Assembly: GCA_904398675.1 (NCBI GenBank)
Contig: CAJFPI010000214.1
Coordinates: 1-5,039 of the forward strand
Source of the DNA: an uncultured Oscillospiraceae bacterium
GTDB taxonomy: Bacteria > Bacillota > Clostridia > Oscillospirales > Oscillospiraceae
Length of the DNA: 5,039 nucleotides
Direction of reading: 5' to 3'
Shown: positions 1 through 4,636 of the stretch, in pieces
Layout: every line of letters begins with the position of its first letter
Position numbering within the stretch: position 1 is the stretch's first letter
The notes under the pieces: generated by a model
Told to the model about the DNA's origin: nothing
Databases searched by the model: none
The model's input: the letters and a program-made list of their open reading frames with translations, nothing else
Translations under genes and position numbers: made by a program

Positions 1-551
1 CGCTGGACGGCGCCAAGCTGCCGCTGACGCTGACCAGCTACTCGCCCTGCTTCCGCAAGGAGAAGGGGGCCCACGGCCTGGAGGAGCGGGGCATCTACCG
101 CATCCACCAGTTTGAAAAGCAGGAGATGATCGTGGTCTGCCGGCCGGAGGAATCCATGGAGTGGTATGAAAAGATGTGGCGGTACAGTGTGGAGCTGTTC
201 CGTTCCCTGGACATCCCCGTGCGGCAGCTGGATTGCTGCTCCGGCGATCTGGCGGACCTGAAGGTGAAGAGCTGCGATATCGAGGCCTGGAGCCCCCGGC
301 AGCAGAAGTACTTTGAGGTATGCTCCTGCTCCAACCTGGGAGACGCCCAGGCCCGGCGGCTGAAACTGCGGGTGAAGGGGGCTGACGGGAAGATGTACCT
401 GCCCCACACCTTAAACAACACCGTGGTGGCCCCGCCCCGGATGCTCATTGCCCTGCTTGAAAATAATCTCCAGGCAGACGGCAGCGTCAAAGTTCCTGCT
501 GCCCTGCGCCCCTACATGGGCGGCAAGGAGATCCTGACGCCGAAACACTGA
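1..551 (+). CDS. serS: Seryl-tRNA synthetase, C-terminal part (5' end outside window)
   Basis: Class II aminoacyl-tRNA synthetase that charges tRNA-Ser with serine in the cytoplasm. Only the last 182 codons are present; the reading frame enters at base 3 and ends at TGA 549-551. Motif 2 is clear: SPCFRKEKGAHGLEERG followed by YRIHQFEKQEM, which holds the ATP-binding arginine and the serine-site loop. Downstream are the conserved EVCSCSNLGDAQARR segment and a motif 3 region reading LNNTVVAPPR, then a LENN and LRPYMGG ending typical of SerRS. The family is secure. Motif 3 is odd: common bacterial SerRS, such as that of B. subtilis, have LNGSGLAVGR here, whereas this protein keeps the final arginine but replaces the GSG core with NTV. 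This resembles the LNAT...R style of archaeal/eukaryotic enzymes. It may be the usual SerRS of this lineage or a second, divergent copy. Confidence 0.95.
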   Translation, partial: LDGAKLPLTLTSYSPCFRKEKGAHGLEERGIYRIHQFEKQEMIVVCRPEESMEWYEKMWRYSVELFRSLDIPVRQLDCCSGDLADLKVKSCDIEAWSPRQQKYFEVCSCSNLGDAQARRLKLRVKGADGKMYLPHTLNNTVVAPPRMLIALLENNLQADGSVKVPAALRPYMGGKEILTPKH

Positions 552-610
552 CCTCCCCCCCCTTCCCTGCCGGAATACAGGGGCGGGGAGATACCCCAAA
601 GGACAATCCA

Positions 611-626
611 AGGCCCGACAGGGCCT
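611..626. repeat. Short perfect hairpin between serS and mscL
   Basis: AGGCCC (611-616), a GACA loop and GGGCCT (621-626) form a 6-bp perfect stem in the 98-nt gap between serS and mscL. No T-run follows, so it does not look like an efficient intrinsic terminator. It could be a weak attenuator or an RNA stabiliser. No convincing promoter was seen in this gap. Confidence 0.35.
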
Positions 627-649
627 GACAAAAGAAAGCAGAGCATATT

Positions 650-1051
650 ATGAGAGCATTTCTTCGTGAATTTCGCGCCTTTGCCAGCCGGGGCAACGTC
701 ATCGACCTGGCGGTGGGCGTCATCATCGGCAGCGCCTTCAGCGCCATTACCACCTCCCTGGTCAACGACATCGTCATGCCCCTGCTGGGCATCTTCACTG
801 ACCAGATCAGCTTTGCCGACCTCAGCGTCACCATTGGCGGGGCTGTCATTACCTATGGCAATTTTCTCCAGGCAGTTTTAAACTTCATCATCATGTCTTT
901 CATCGTCTTCTGCATGGTGAAGGCCATCAACCGCCTCCACCGGAAACCGGCGGAGGAGAAGGCTGCTGAGGAAAAAGCTCCGCCGGCCCCCTCCCGTGAA
1001 GAGGTGCTGCTGGCGGAGATTCGAGATCTTCTGAAGGAGAAACAGTCCTGA
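650..1051 (+). CDS. mscL: Large-conductance mechanosensitive channel MscL
   Basis: Inner-membrane homopentameric channel that opens under membrane tension and releases solutes during hypo-osmotic shock. The 133-residue length fits the family (E. coli 136). The N-terminal amphipathic helix MRAFLREFRAFASRGNVIDL is followed by TM1, about residues 17-45 with the glycine/alanine-rich gate AVGVIIGSAFSAI. A shortened extracellular loop follows (about 46-66), then TM2 (about 70-92, NFLQAVLNFIIMSFIVFCMV). The cytoplasmic tail is an Ala/Glu/Pro-rich linker plus the conserved terminal helix EEVLLAEIRDLLKE. The ATG at 650 has only a weak purine-rich site upstream (AAAGAAAG), but the start is fixed by homology to the family N-terminus. 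Its TGA overlaps the ATG of rsmG (TGATG), implying translational coupling. Confidence 0.97.
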   Translation: MRAFLREFRAFASRGNVIDLAVGVIIGSAFSAITTSLVNDIVMPLLGIFTDQISFADLSVTIGGAVITYGNFLQAVLNFIIMSFIVFCMVKAINRLHRKPAEEKAAEEKAPPAPSREEVLLAEIRDLLKEKQS

Positions 1052-1746
1052 TGCGGGAGATTCTGGAGACCGGCCTGCCTCAGGTGGGGGCCGGGATAGA
1101 ATGCATTCCACAGCTGGAGGAATTTACCCGGCTGCTGCTGGAGAAAAACCAGGTGATGAACCTGACGGCGATCACCGATCCCGGGGAGGTGGCCACCCTC
1201 CACCTGCTGGACAGCCTGGCCGTGTGGCAGGCGGGCGGACTGGAAGGGCGCTCCCTGCTGGATGTTGGCACAGGGGCGGGGTTTCCCGGCCTCCCCCTCC
1301 GCATCGCCCATCCGGACCTCCATGTCTCGCTGCTGGACAGTCTGGGCAAGCGGGTGGCGTTTCTCCAGGAGACCTGCGCCGCCCTGGGCCTTGCCGATGT
1401 GGAATGCATCCACGGCCGGGCGGAGGAGTTTGCCCGGGATCACCGCGGGAGATTTGACGTGGTGGTCTCCCGGGCAGTGGCAAACCTCCGGATCCTGGCG
1501 GAGCTGTGCCTCCCCCTGGTCAAGACGGGGGGGCGCTTTCTCAGCATGAAGGCGGTGGACAGCCGGGAGGAGATCCAGGGGGCGGAGAAGGCCCTGGAAA
1601 AGCTGGGAGGGGCCCTGGAGCAGGTCATCGACTACACCATCCCCACAACGGACATCCGCCACCGCCTGCTGGTGATCCGCAAGAAAAAAGAGACCCCCAG
1701 GCAGTACCCCAGGCGGTTTGCACAGATCAAAAAACAGCCGCTGTAG
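1051..1746 (+). CDS. rsmG: 16S rRNA (guanine527-N7)-methyltransferase RsmG (GidB)
   Basis: SAM-dependent methyltransferase that makes m7G527 in the 530 loop of 16S rRNA; loss of this family's activity gives low-level streptomycin resistance. The protein is 231 residues, within the normal 210-240 range. Visible signatures are the N-terminal helical segment with NLTAITDPGEVATLHLLDSL (about 37-56), SAM-binding motif I LLDVGTGAGFPGLPL (about 69-83), the acidic second strand with LLDSLGKRVAFLQ, GRAEEF, and VVVSRAVA (about 136-143), which is diagnostic of RsmG. The C-terminus ends in a basic YPRRFAQIKKQPL, matching the family's usual YPRK...KKPL ending. The ATG shares one base with the mscL stop. 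No separate SD is evident beyond GAAGGAGA about 12 nt upstream, inside mscL, so coupling to mscL translation is likely. Confidence 0.97.
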   Translation: MREILETGLPQVGAGIECIPQLEEFTRLLLEKNQVMNLTAITDPGEVATLHLLDSLAVWQAGGLEGRSLLDVGTGAGFPGLPLRIAHPDLHVSLLDSLGKRVAFLQETCAALGLADVECIHGRAEEFARDHRGRFDVVVSRAVANLRILAELCLPLVKTGGRFLSMKAVDSREEIQGAEKALEKLGGALEQVIDYTIPTTDIRHRLLVIRKKKETPRQYPRRFAQIKKQPL

Positions 1747-1791
1747 GCGGAAACGGAAGGGAGCATAAAGGATGAGGAGGGAGCATTGGAC

Positions 1792-2535
1792 ATGGGACAG
1801 GTGATTGCCGTGGTATCCGGCAAAGGCGGAACGGGCAAGACCTCCTTTGTCTCTCATGTTGGGCTGTATCTGGCGAACATGGGGAAAAAGGTGCTCTGCC
1901 TGGACTGTGACATCGGCCTTCGCAACCTGGACATCGCCCTGGGCATGAGCGACTGCATGGTGATGGATTTCACCGACGTGCTGGAGGGGCGCTGCAGCCT
2001 GGAGGAGGCCATTACCCCACACCCCCGTGTCCCCACCCTGTCGCTGCTGACCGCGCCAAATACCCTGCGCCGTCCCGTCGATTCGGCGGCCTTCCAGCGG
2101 ATGCTGTCCCAGATCCGCCGACAGTTTGATTACTGCCTCATCGATGCAGCCGCCGGCCTGGGTGCGGGATTCCGGCTGGCAGTGGCCGGATGTGATCGGG
2201 CAATCGTTGTCACCACCACAGACCCCACCAGCCTGCGGGACGCCCAGCGCACTGTGATGGAGCTGGGGCGGCTGCCCAGAGGGCGGGTGCATCTGGTGGT
2301 AAACCGGTGCAAACGGCGGCTGATGCGCTCCCTGCACCAAACCATTGACGACGCCATCGACACCGCCGGACTCCCCCTTTTGGGCGTTGTGCCGGAGGAC
2401 GAGGCGCTGACGCTGGCTATGGGCCGGGGAATCCCGCTGCCGTTTTTGGGCAGCGACCGGTATGCCGGTCGGGCCTACCGCAATATTGCCGCACGAATTA
2501 CAGGGATCCGCGTTCCACTGATGCGGATTCACTGA
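1792..2535 (+). CDS. MinD-like ParA/MinD-family ATPase lacking the C-terminal membrane-targeting tail
   Basis: Deviant-Walker-A ATPase of the ParA/MinD/FlhG superfamily, 247 residues. Seen directly: MGQVIAVVSGKGGTGKTS carries the KGGTGKT P-loop with the signature lysine; LDCDIGLRNLDIALG matches the MinD A' motif; FDYCLIDAAAGLG occupies the Walker B/switch II position, where classical MinD has DSPAGIE; VVTTTDPTSLRDAQR and LGVVPEDEAL follow MinD closely. E. coli MinD (270 aa) continues past the VP segment into an amphipathic helix (KGFLKRLF type) that binds membrane. This protein stops at VPLMRIH, so that helix is absent. No minC or minE is adjacent. The ATG at 1792 (GGGAG, 8-nt spacer) matches the family N-terminus; the in-frame TTG at 1786 sits 5 nt after AGGAGG and is an alternative. 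Its exact role (division-site placement or other cargo positioning) is unknown. Confidence 0.85.
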   Translation: MGQVIAVVSGKGGTGKTSFVSHVGLYLANMGKKVLCLDCDIGLRNLDIALGMSDCMVMDFTDVLEGRCSLEEAITPHPRVPTLSLLTAPNTLRRPVDSAAFQRMLSQIRRQFDYCLIDAAAGLGAGFRLAVAGCDRAIVVTTTDPTSLRDAQRTVMELGRLPRGRVHLVVNRCKRRLMRSLHQTIDDAIDTAGLPLLGVVPEDEALTLAMGRGIPLPFLGSDRYAGRAYRNIAARITGIRVPLMRIH

Positions 2536-2576
2536 TTGATATAGGAAGAATATGGGATAAAGCAGGAAAAGCGGCA

Positions 2577-2603
2577 CAAAATGGAAAAGATGGAGCCATT
2601 TTG
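2577..2603. repeat. 8-bp inverted repeat in the MinD-like/mgsA gap
   Basis: CAAAATGG (2577-2584) and CCATTTTG (2596-2603) form a perfect 8-bp inverted repeat with an 11-nt loop, in the otherwise featureless 140-nt gap between the ATPase gene and the methylglyoxal-synthase-like gene. There is no T-run after it. It could be an operator or an mRNA hairpin. I could not identify a confident promoter in this gap. Confidence 0.35.
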
Positions 2604-2675
2604 CGGCGCAGGAGACAGAAGTGCAGCATATGAGAGAGAAGATTGAGGGATTTGACCATAGAAAGGAGGCGCAAC

Positions 2676-3089
2676 ATGTATATTGCGCTTATGTCACATG
2701 ATAACAAAAAGGATTTGATGGTGCAGTTCTGTTCTGCCTATGCCGGTGTTCTGAGCCACCACAATCTCTGCGCTACCAATACCACAGGCAAGCTGGTGGC
2801 TGCAGAGACCGGGCTGCATATTCATCTGTTCCTGTCCTGCCAGCACGGAGGGAGCCAGCAGATCGGCGCCCGTATTGCCTACAACGAGATCGACATGGTC
2901 CTGTTCTTTGTGGACCCCAACGATTCCTCCATGGATAAGGAGCTTTTATACATCTCCCAGCTGTGCGACCAGAACAACATCCCCTTTGCCAGCAACGTGG
3001 CCACGGCAGAGATGCTGGTCCTGGGCCTTGACCGGGGCGATCTGGATTGGCGCAACATCGTAAACCCCAAGAATAAGCTGAATAAATAA
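2676..3089 (+). CDS. mgsA: Methylglyoxal synthase-family protein, catalytic residues not conserved
   Basis: Methylglyoxal synthase converts dihydroxyacetone phosphate to methylglyoxal plus phosphate, a glycolytic bypass. This 137-residue protein spans the whole MGS-like domain: IALMSHDNKKD (3-13), ATNTTGKL (33-40), HGGSQQIGARIA (57-68), IDMVLFFVDP (72-81), NNIPFASNVATAEML (100-114). Asp9 and Lys12 align with E. coli Asp20 and Lys23. However, the catalytic Asp71 of E. coli (GGDQQ) is Ser60 here (codon AGC, 2853-2855). The phosphate-loop GTTG is NTTG, the SGP turn is SCQ, and the segment holding E. coli His98 is one residue shorter with no histidine. So the fold is clear but enzyme activity is doubtful; a sensor or regulatory role is possible. 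Start: the ATG at 2676 follows AAAGGAGG (2662-2669) at 6 nt. The symbol reflects family only. Confidence 0.85.
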   Translation: MYIALMSHDNKKDLMVQFCSAYAGVLSHHNLCATNTTGKLVAAETGLHIHLFLSCQHGGSQQIGARIAYNEIDMVLFFVDPNDSSMDKELLYISQLCDQNNIPFASNVATAEMLVLGLDRGDLDWRNIVNPKNKLNK

Positions 3090-3116
3090 GGAAGGGGATT
3101 GACTTTTCCCCCTTCC
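3090..3116. repeat. Inverted repeat just after the mgsA-like stop, enclosing a -35 box
   Basis: GGAAGGGG (3090-3097) and CCCCTTCC (3109-3116) form a perfect 8-bp stem starting right after the TAA of the mgsA-like gene. No T-run follows, so it is a poor intrinsic terminator. The 11-nt loop holds the TTGACT -35 hexamer of the T-box promoter, so it could also act as a protein-binding site. Confidence 0.4.
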
Positions 3117-3128
3117 CGGCGATATAAT
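3099..3128 (+). promoter_or_regulatory. Sigma-A-type promoter of the T-box leader
   Basis: TTGACT (3099-3104) and TATAAT (3123-3128) are separated by 18 nt. This is a near-consensus housekeeping promoter pointing into the T-box leader. Transcription would start near 3135. Confidence 0.85.
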
Positions 3129-3134
3129 GCACAC

Positions 3135-3491
3135 GACAATTCCCTGCACTTTTGGTCAATTAGAAAAAAAGAGGTCTTTGAGACCGCAGCAGCAAAGGCT
3201 CCCCTCCCCTGCGGGGGACAGCGCGGGAGTATAAGCGCCTGGATCCGGCAGGAGTACTCCGCCGCCCACCCCACAGAGAGCGCCGCCGCAGGCTGAGAGC
3301 GGCGCGGGGACTGGAACGGAGGAAGACAGCCGGGGAGCGCGGGGCGGAAACGCCTGCGGCAGGGTTCCGCCGCCGGAAAGAGAACCAAGGAGGGTTTGCC
3401 CCTTCAAGGGGAAACCGAATGTGGGTGGCACCACGAAGTATGAGGATTTTCATGCTCTCGTCCCGCTATGTCGTGGACGAGAGCATTTTTT
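3135..3491 (+). promoter_or_regulatory. T-box riboswitch leader (probable tRNA-Asp sensor)
   Basis: Cis-acting RNA that reads tRNA charging. Stem I can be drawn: GCGC 3235-3238/3337-3340, a kink-turn-like loop, CCGGC 3245-3249/GCCGG 3329-3333, a specifier loop with AGUA (3253-3256) opposite GAA (3322-3324), CUCCG 3257-3261/CGGAG 3317-3321, CCCC 3269-3272/GGGG 3306-3309, and an apical AGAGAG...GGCUGAGAG element. After GAA comes GAC (3325-3327, Asp) then A; the +1 register would be ACA (Thr). Stem II is GGCGGAA 3343-3349/TTCCGCC 3365-3371; Stem III spans 3393-3416. The T-box TGGGTGGCACCACG (3422-3435) forms an antiterminator: GGG-[TGGCACC bulge]-ACGA pairs with TCGTCCC (3458-3464). TGGC would pair with an acceptor end carrying G73, which fits tRNA-Asp and not tRNA-His (C73). 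The next same-strand synthetase gene is hisS, 1152 nt away. About 100 nt of leader (3135-3234) precedes Stem I. Confidence 0.9.
3452..3491 (+). terminator. Intrinsic terminator of the T-box leader
   Basis: ATGCTCTCGTCC (3452-3463) pairs perfectly with GGACGAGAGCAT (3475-3486) over 12 bp with an 11-nt loop, followed by six T (3486-3491). Its 5' arm contains the TCGTCC that also forms the antiterminator, so the two folds exclude each other. The minus strand has no T-run after the hairpin, so it should not stop transcription from the opposing gene. Confidence 0.92.
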
Positions 3492-3735
3492 CACCCTGCA
3501 GCCCCGCCGCCGTCAGCTGCATGCCCAGCTGAAATCCCCGGATAAAGCTCCGCTCCAGGTCGGCCGTCCCCACGGCCACCGCAGCCGACAGCAGACGGTC
3601 CGCCTCCTCCCCTGTCAGTTTTTCCCCCAGCGCCGCGCACAGCCCGTCAAAGCGCCGGATGGCCGCCCGCTCCTCCGGAGAGGAGGGAATGGGGTCTGCA
3701 ATCAAAAATAACTCATGCAATATGTTATGATTCAA
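3466..3735 (-). CDS. Small DUF6809-like protein of unknown function
   Basis: An 89-residue acidic, helical protein: MNHNILHELFLIADPIPSSPEERAAIRRFDGLCAALGEKL is written here only by its ends, MNHNILHELF at the N-terminus and FIRGFQLGMQLTAAG near the C-terminus. The layout (N-terminal I-L-x-E-L-F, a central helix with LTGEEADRLL, a C-terminal F-I-x-G-F-x-L-G) resembles, from memory, the small Firmicute family DUF6809, whose function is unknown. The start is TTG (3735-3733) preceded by a strong SD, AGAGGTGAT, at about 6 nt, under a good promoter at 3799-3771. It is divergent from the Xre gene. The last residues (KMLSSTT) and the TAG stop (3468-3466) are encoded by the loop and 3' arm of the T-box terminator, so the C-terminus may be an accident of insertion. 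The transcript would run antisense into the T-box. Confidence 0.7.
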   Translation of the reverse strand: MNHNILHELFLIADPIPSSPEERAAIRRFDGLCAALGEKLTGEEADRLLSAAVAVGTADLERSFIRGFQLGMQLTAAGLQGEKMLSSTT

Positions 3736-3748
3736 TTAATATCACCTC

Positions 3749-3784
3749 TAGTAGATTTATTATCAACTATACTATAGTAGATTT
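3749..3784. promoter_or_regulatory. Candidate operator for the Xre regulator (repeats in the divergent promoter)
   Basis: TAGTAGATTT occurs twice as a direct repeat (3749-3758 and 3775-3784; 26-bp period). Between and over them lies a 10-bp palindrome TACTATAGTA (3770-3779) that overlaps the minus-strand -10 box, and an imperfect inverted pair ATCAACTA (3762-3769)/TAGTAGAT (3775-3782). TATACT (3768-3773) could serve as a plus-strand -10, though no matching -35 was seen. The placement suits autoregulation by the adjacent Xre protein; this is inference. Confidence 0.5.
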
Positions 3785-3799
3785 TTCATCTATTGCCAA
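3771..3799 (-). promoter_or_regulatory. Promoter of the DUF6809-like gene
   Basis: Read on the minus strand, TTGGCA (3799-3794), a 17-nt spacer and TATAGT (3776-3771) form a good sigma-A promoter. Its start point would be near 3763, giving a leader of about 30 nt before the TTG start codon. Confidence 0.7.
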
Positions 3800-3813
3800 G
3801 AGAGGATTTCTAC

Positions 3814-4035
3814 ATGCAGATATTTTCAGACCGTATCAAGACATTACGCAAACAAAGTAAGCTGTCCCAGGAACAGCTTGGCTCTGTCATTGGTGTTTCA
3901 AAATATGCCGTTTATCTTTATGAGAAAGGCACGAATTTCCCAGATGCACGGGGCTTAGTAGCCCTGGCAGATTACTTTGATGTTTCTATAGATTACCTTC
4001 TGGGACGCACGGACAAGAGGGAAGTCAATCGCTGA
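3814..4035 (+). CDS. Xre/Cro-family helix-turn-helix transcriptional regulator
   Basis: A 73-residue DNA-binding protein made of one HTH_3/Xre domain. RIKTLRKQSKLSQEQLGSVI starts helices 1-2, followed by the recognition region GVSKYAVYLYEKGTNFPDA and the typical closing segment LVALADYFDVSIDYLLGRTD. There is no additional effector or peptidase domain, so it probably acts as a small dimeric repressor. The ATG at 3814 is preceded by AGAGGA (3801-3806) with a 7-nt spacer and is preferred over the upstream in-frame TTG at 3793, which has no SD. It is divergent from the DUF6809-like gene across a 78-nt promoter/operator region. The gene is visibly less GC-rich than the synthetase and rsmG genes around it, consistent with acquisition as part of an accessory module. 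Confidence 0.93.
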   Translation: MQIFSDRIKTLRKQSKLSQEQLGSVIGVSKYAVYLYEKGTNFPDARGLVALADYFDVSIDYLLGRTDKREVNR

Positions 4036-4062
4036 CGGCTTTTCCGCATTCCCAAGCGGTTC

Positions 4063-4094
4063 CCACCCCCCATTTTCTTTTCGTCTTGCCGAAA
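4063..4094 (+). repeat. Left copy of 32-bp inverted repeat
   Basis: Perfect reverse-complement match to 4524-4555. On this side the continuation after GCCGAAA is GAGGAGGG, so the internal hairpin seen in the right copy is only partly kept here. Confidence 0.85.
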
Positions 4095-4096
4095 GA

Positions 4097-4191
4097 GGAG
4101 GGTTCCCACCCTCCGGGGGCCTACTTTTGTCGCTGAACAAAAGTAGGCAAAAATCAGTTCAGGGGCTCCGCCCCTAAAGACCCCGTTTTTT
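4097..4191. repeat. Cluster of three hairpins
   Basis: Three consecutive perfect stems: GGAGGGT/ACCCTCC (4097-4103/4108-4114), GCCTACTTTTGT/ACAAAAGTAGGC (4119-4130/4137-4148, 12 bp, 6-nt loop) and AGGGGC/GCCCCT (4161-4166/4170-4175, 3-nt loop). The last is followed by ACCCC and a T6 run (4186-4191). GGGG at 4162-4165 could instead pair with CCCC at 4181-4184 directly before that T-run, making a possible weak terminator for the Xre transcript. The 12-bp hairpin is followed by A5, not T, on the plus strand. Confidence 0.6.
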
Positions 4192-4324
4192 GCAGCAGGG
4201 TCATGGAGAGCACTCTTTTGCCCCCGCCGTCGGAAACAGGTACACCTACCCGGTCCCAGCATTCCCCCACTTCGCCTGCCGGCCTGTGAAACCGATGGCC
4301 CCCAGACCTGCGGGCAGCAGTGTC

Positions 4325-4353
4325 TACCGTACCCTGCAGAACATGGTGCGGTA
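4325..4353. repeat. 9-bp hairpin inside the repeat element
   Basis: TACCGTACC (4325-4333) pairs with GGTGCGGTA (4345-4353), nine pairs with one G-T wobble and an 11-nt loop. It is one of several structured elements in a stretch with no supported coding sequence. Confidence 0.45.
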
Positions 4354-4513
4354 CACCACCGTCCACCGCCGCACTAGCGCTAAGCGTCAGCGGGGAGCAC
4401 GGAAAGAGGAGCAGACAGACACGTCTACCGGCGAAAGATGATTGGTCTGATGGAAGAGGGACAGAGTCTCTCTATTTGGAAATGGGCGCCCTTTTCTTTT
4501 GGACCGTCCACGG

Positions 4514-4555
4514 CCCGTTTTCTTTTCGGCAAGACGAAAAGAAAATGGGGGGTGG
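4514..4555. repeat. Right copy of the 32-bp repeat within a 16-bp hairpin
   Basis: CCCGTTTTCTTTTCG (4514-4528) pairs with CGAAAAGAAAATGGG (4535-4549) around a GCAAGA loop, with one G-T wobble. The right copy of the 32-bp inverted repeat (4524-4555) covers the loop and 3' arm. There is no T-run after it, so it is not a terminator. Confidence 0.75.
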
Positions 4556-4590
4556 TTATACGTCTCCCCCAATGGGGGTGGGAAATCGTT

Positions 4591-4636
4591 CCCTATTATA
4601 AAATGATAATAATTATAATATTATAAATAAAAGGAG
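4591..4636 (+). promoter_or_regulatory. AT-rich hisS leader with candidate -10 and ribosome binding site
   Basis: Bases 4594-4632 are almost entirely A/T, in sharp contrast to the flanks. TATAAT at 4614-4619 is a perfect -10, but no good -35 lies 16-18 nt upstream. The CCCCC/GGGGG hairpin (4566-4578) sits just before. AGGAG (4632-4636) is 7 nt from the ATG at 4644. This may be a replacement promoter for hisS, which would allow expression independent of the distant T-box. Confidence 0.4.

Larger units (their letters stand above)
4063..4555. mobile_element. MITE/REP-like gene-free element bounded by a 32-bp inverted repeat
   Basis: The 32 bases at 4063-4094 (starting CCACCCCCCATTTTC, ending CTTGCCGAAA) recur perfectly as the reverse complement at 4524-4555. 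The 493 bp so bounded contain no supported gene but several strong hairpins and G/C runs. There is no transposase, and I see no target-site duplication immediately outside. The composition resembles non-autonomous repeat elements; a mobile origin is inferred. Confidence 0.55.

Noticed and set aside
853..2577. 574-residue open frame on the minus strand across mscL, rsmG and the ATPase gene
   Set aside because: It lies opposite three well-supported genes. Its protein is low-complexity in His, Gln, Gly and Pro with no recognisable domain, as expected of an antisense shadow in GC-rich DNA.
2643..2675. Upstream TTG start for the methylglyoxal-synthase-like gene
   Set aside because: The ATG at 2676 has AAAGGAGG at 6 nt and matches the family N-terminus.
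3326..3328. ACA (Thr) as the T-box specifier codon
   Set aside because: The one-base-shifted register is possible, but the TGGC sequence calls for a G73 tRNA, which suits Asp better than Thr, and the nearby synthetase gene is hisS, which commonly pairs with aspS.
3421..3711. Plus-strand open frame downstream of the T-box as a T-box-controlled gene
   Set aside because: It starts inside the T-box/antiterminator, crosses the terminator, has no usable ribosome site, and is the complement of the better-supported minus-strand gene.
4119..4148. 12-bp hairpin as terminator of the Xre gene
   Set aside because: It is followed by A5 on the plus strand, and on the minus strand the T-run precedes the stem, so it fits neither direction.
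4190..4441. 83-residue plus-strand open frame inside the repeat element
   Set aside because: It begins at a TTG in a T-run without an SD, has no recognisable domain, and overlaps hairpin-rich repeat DNA.
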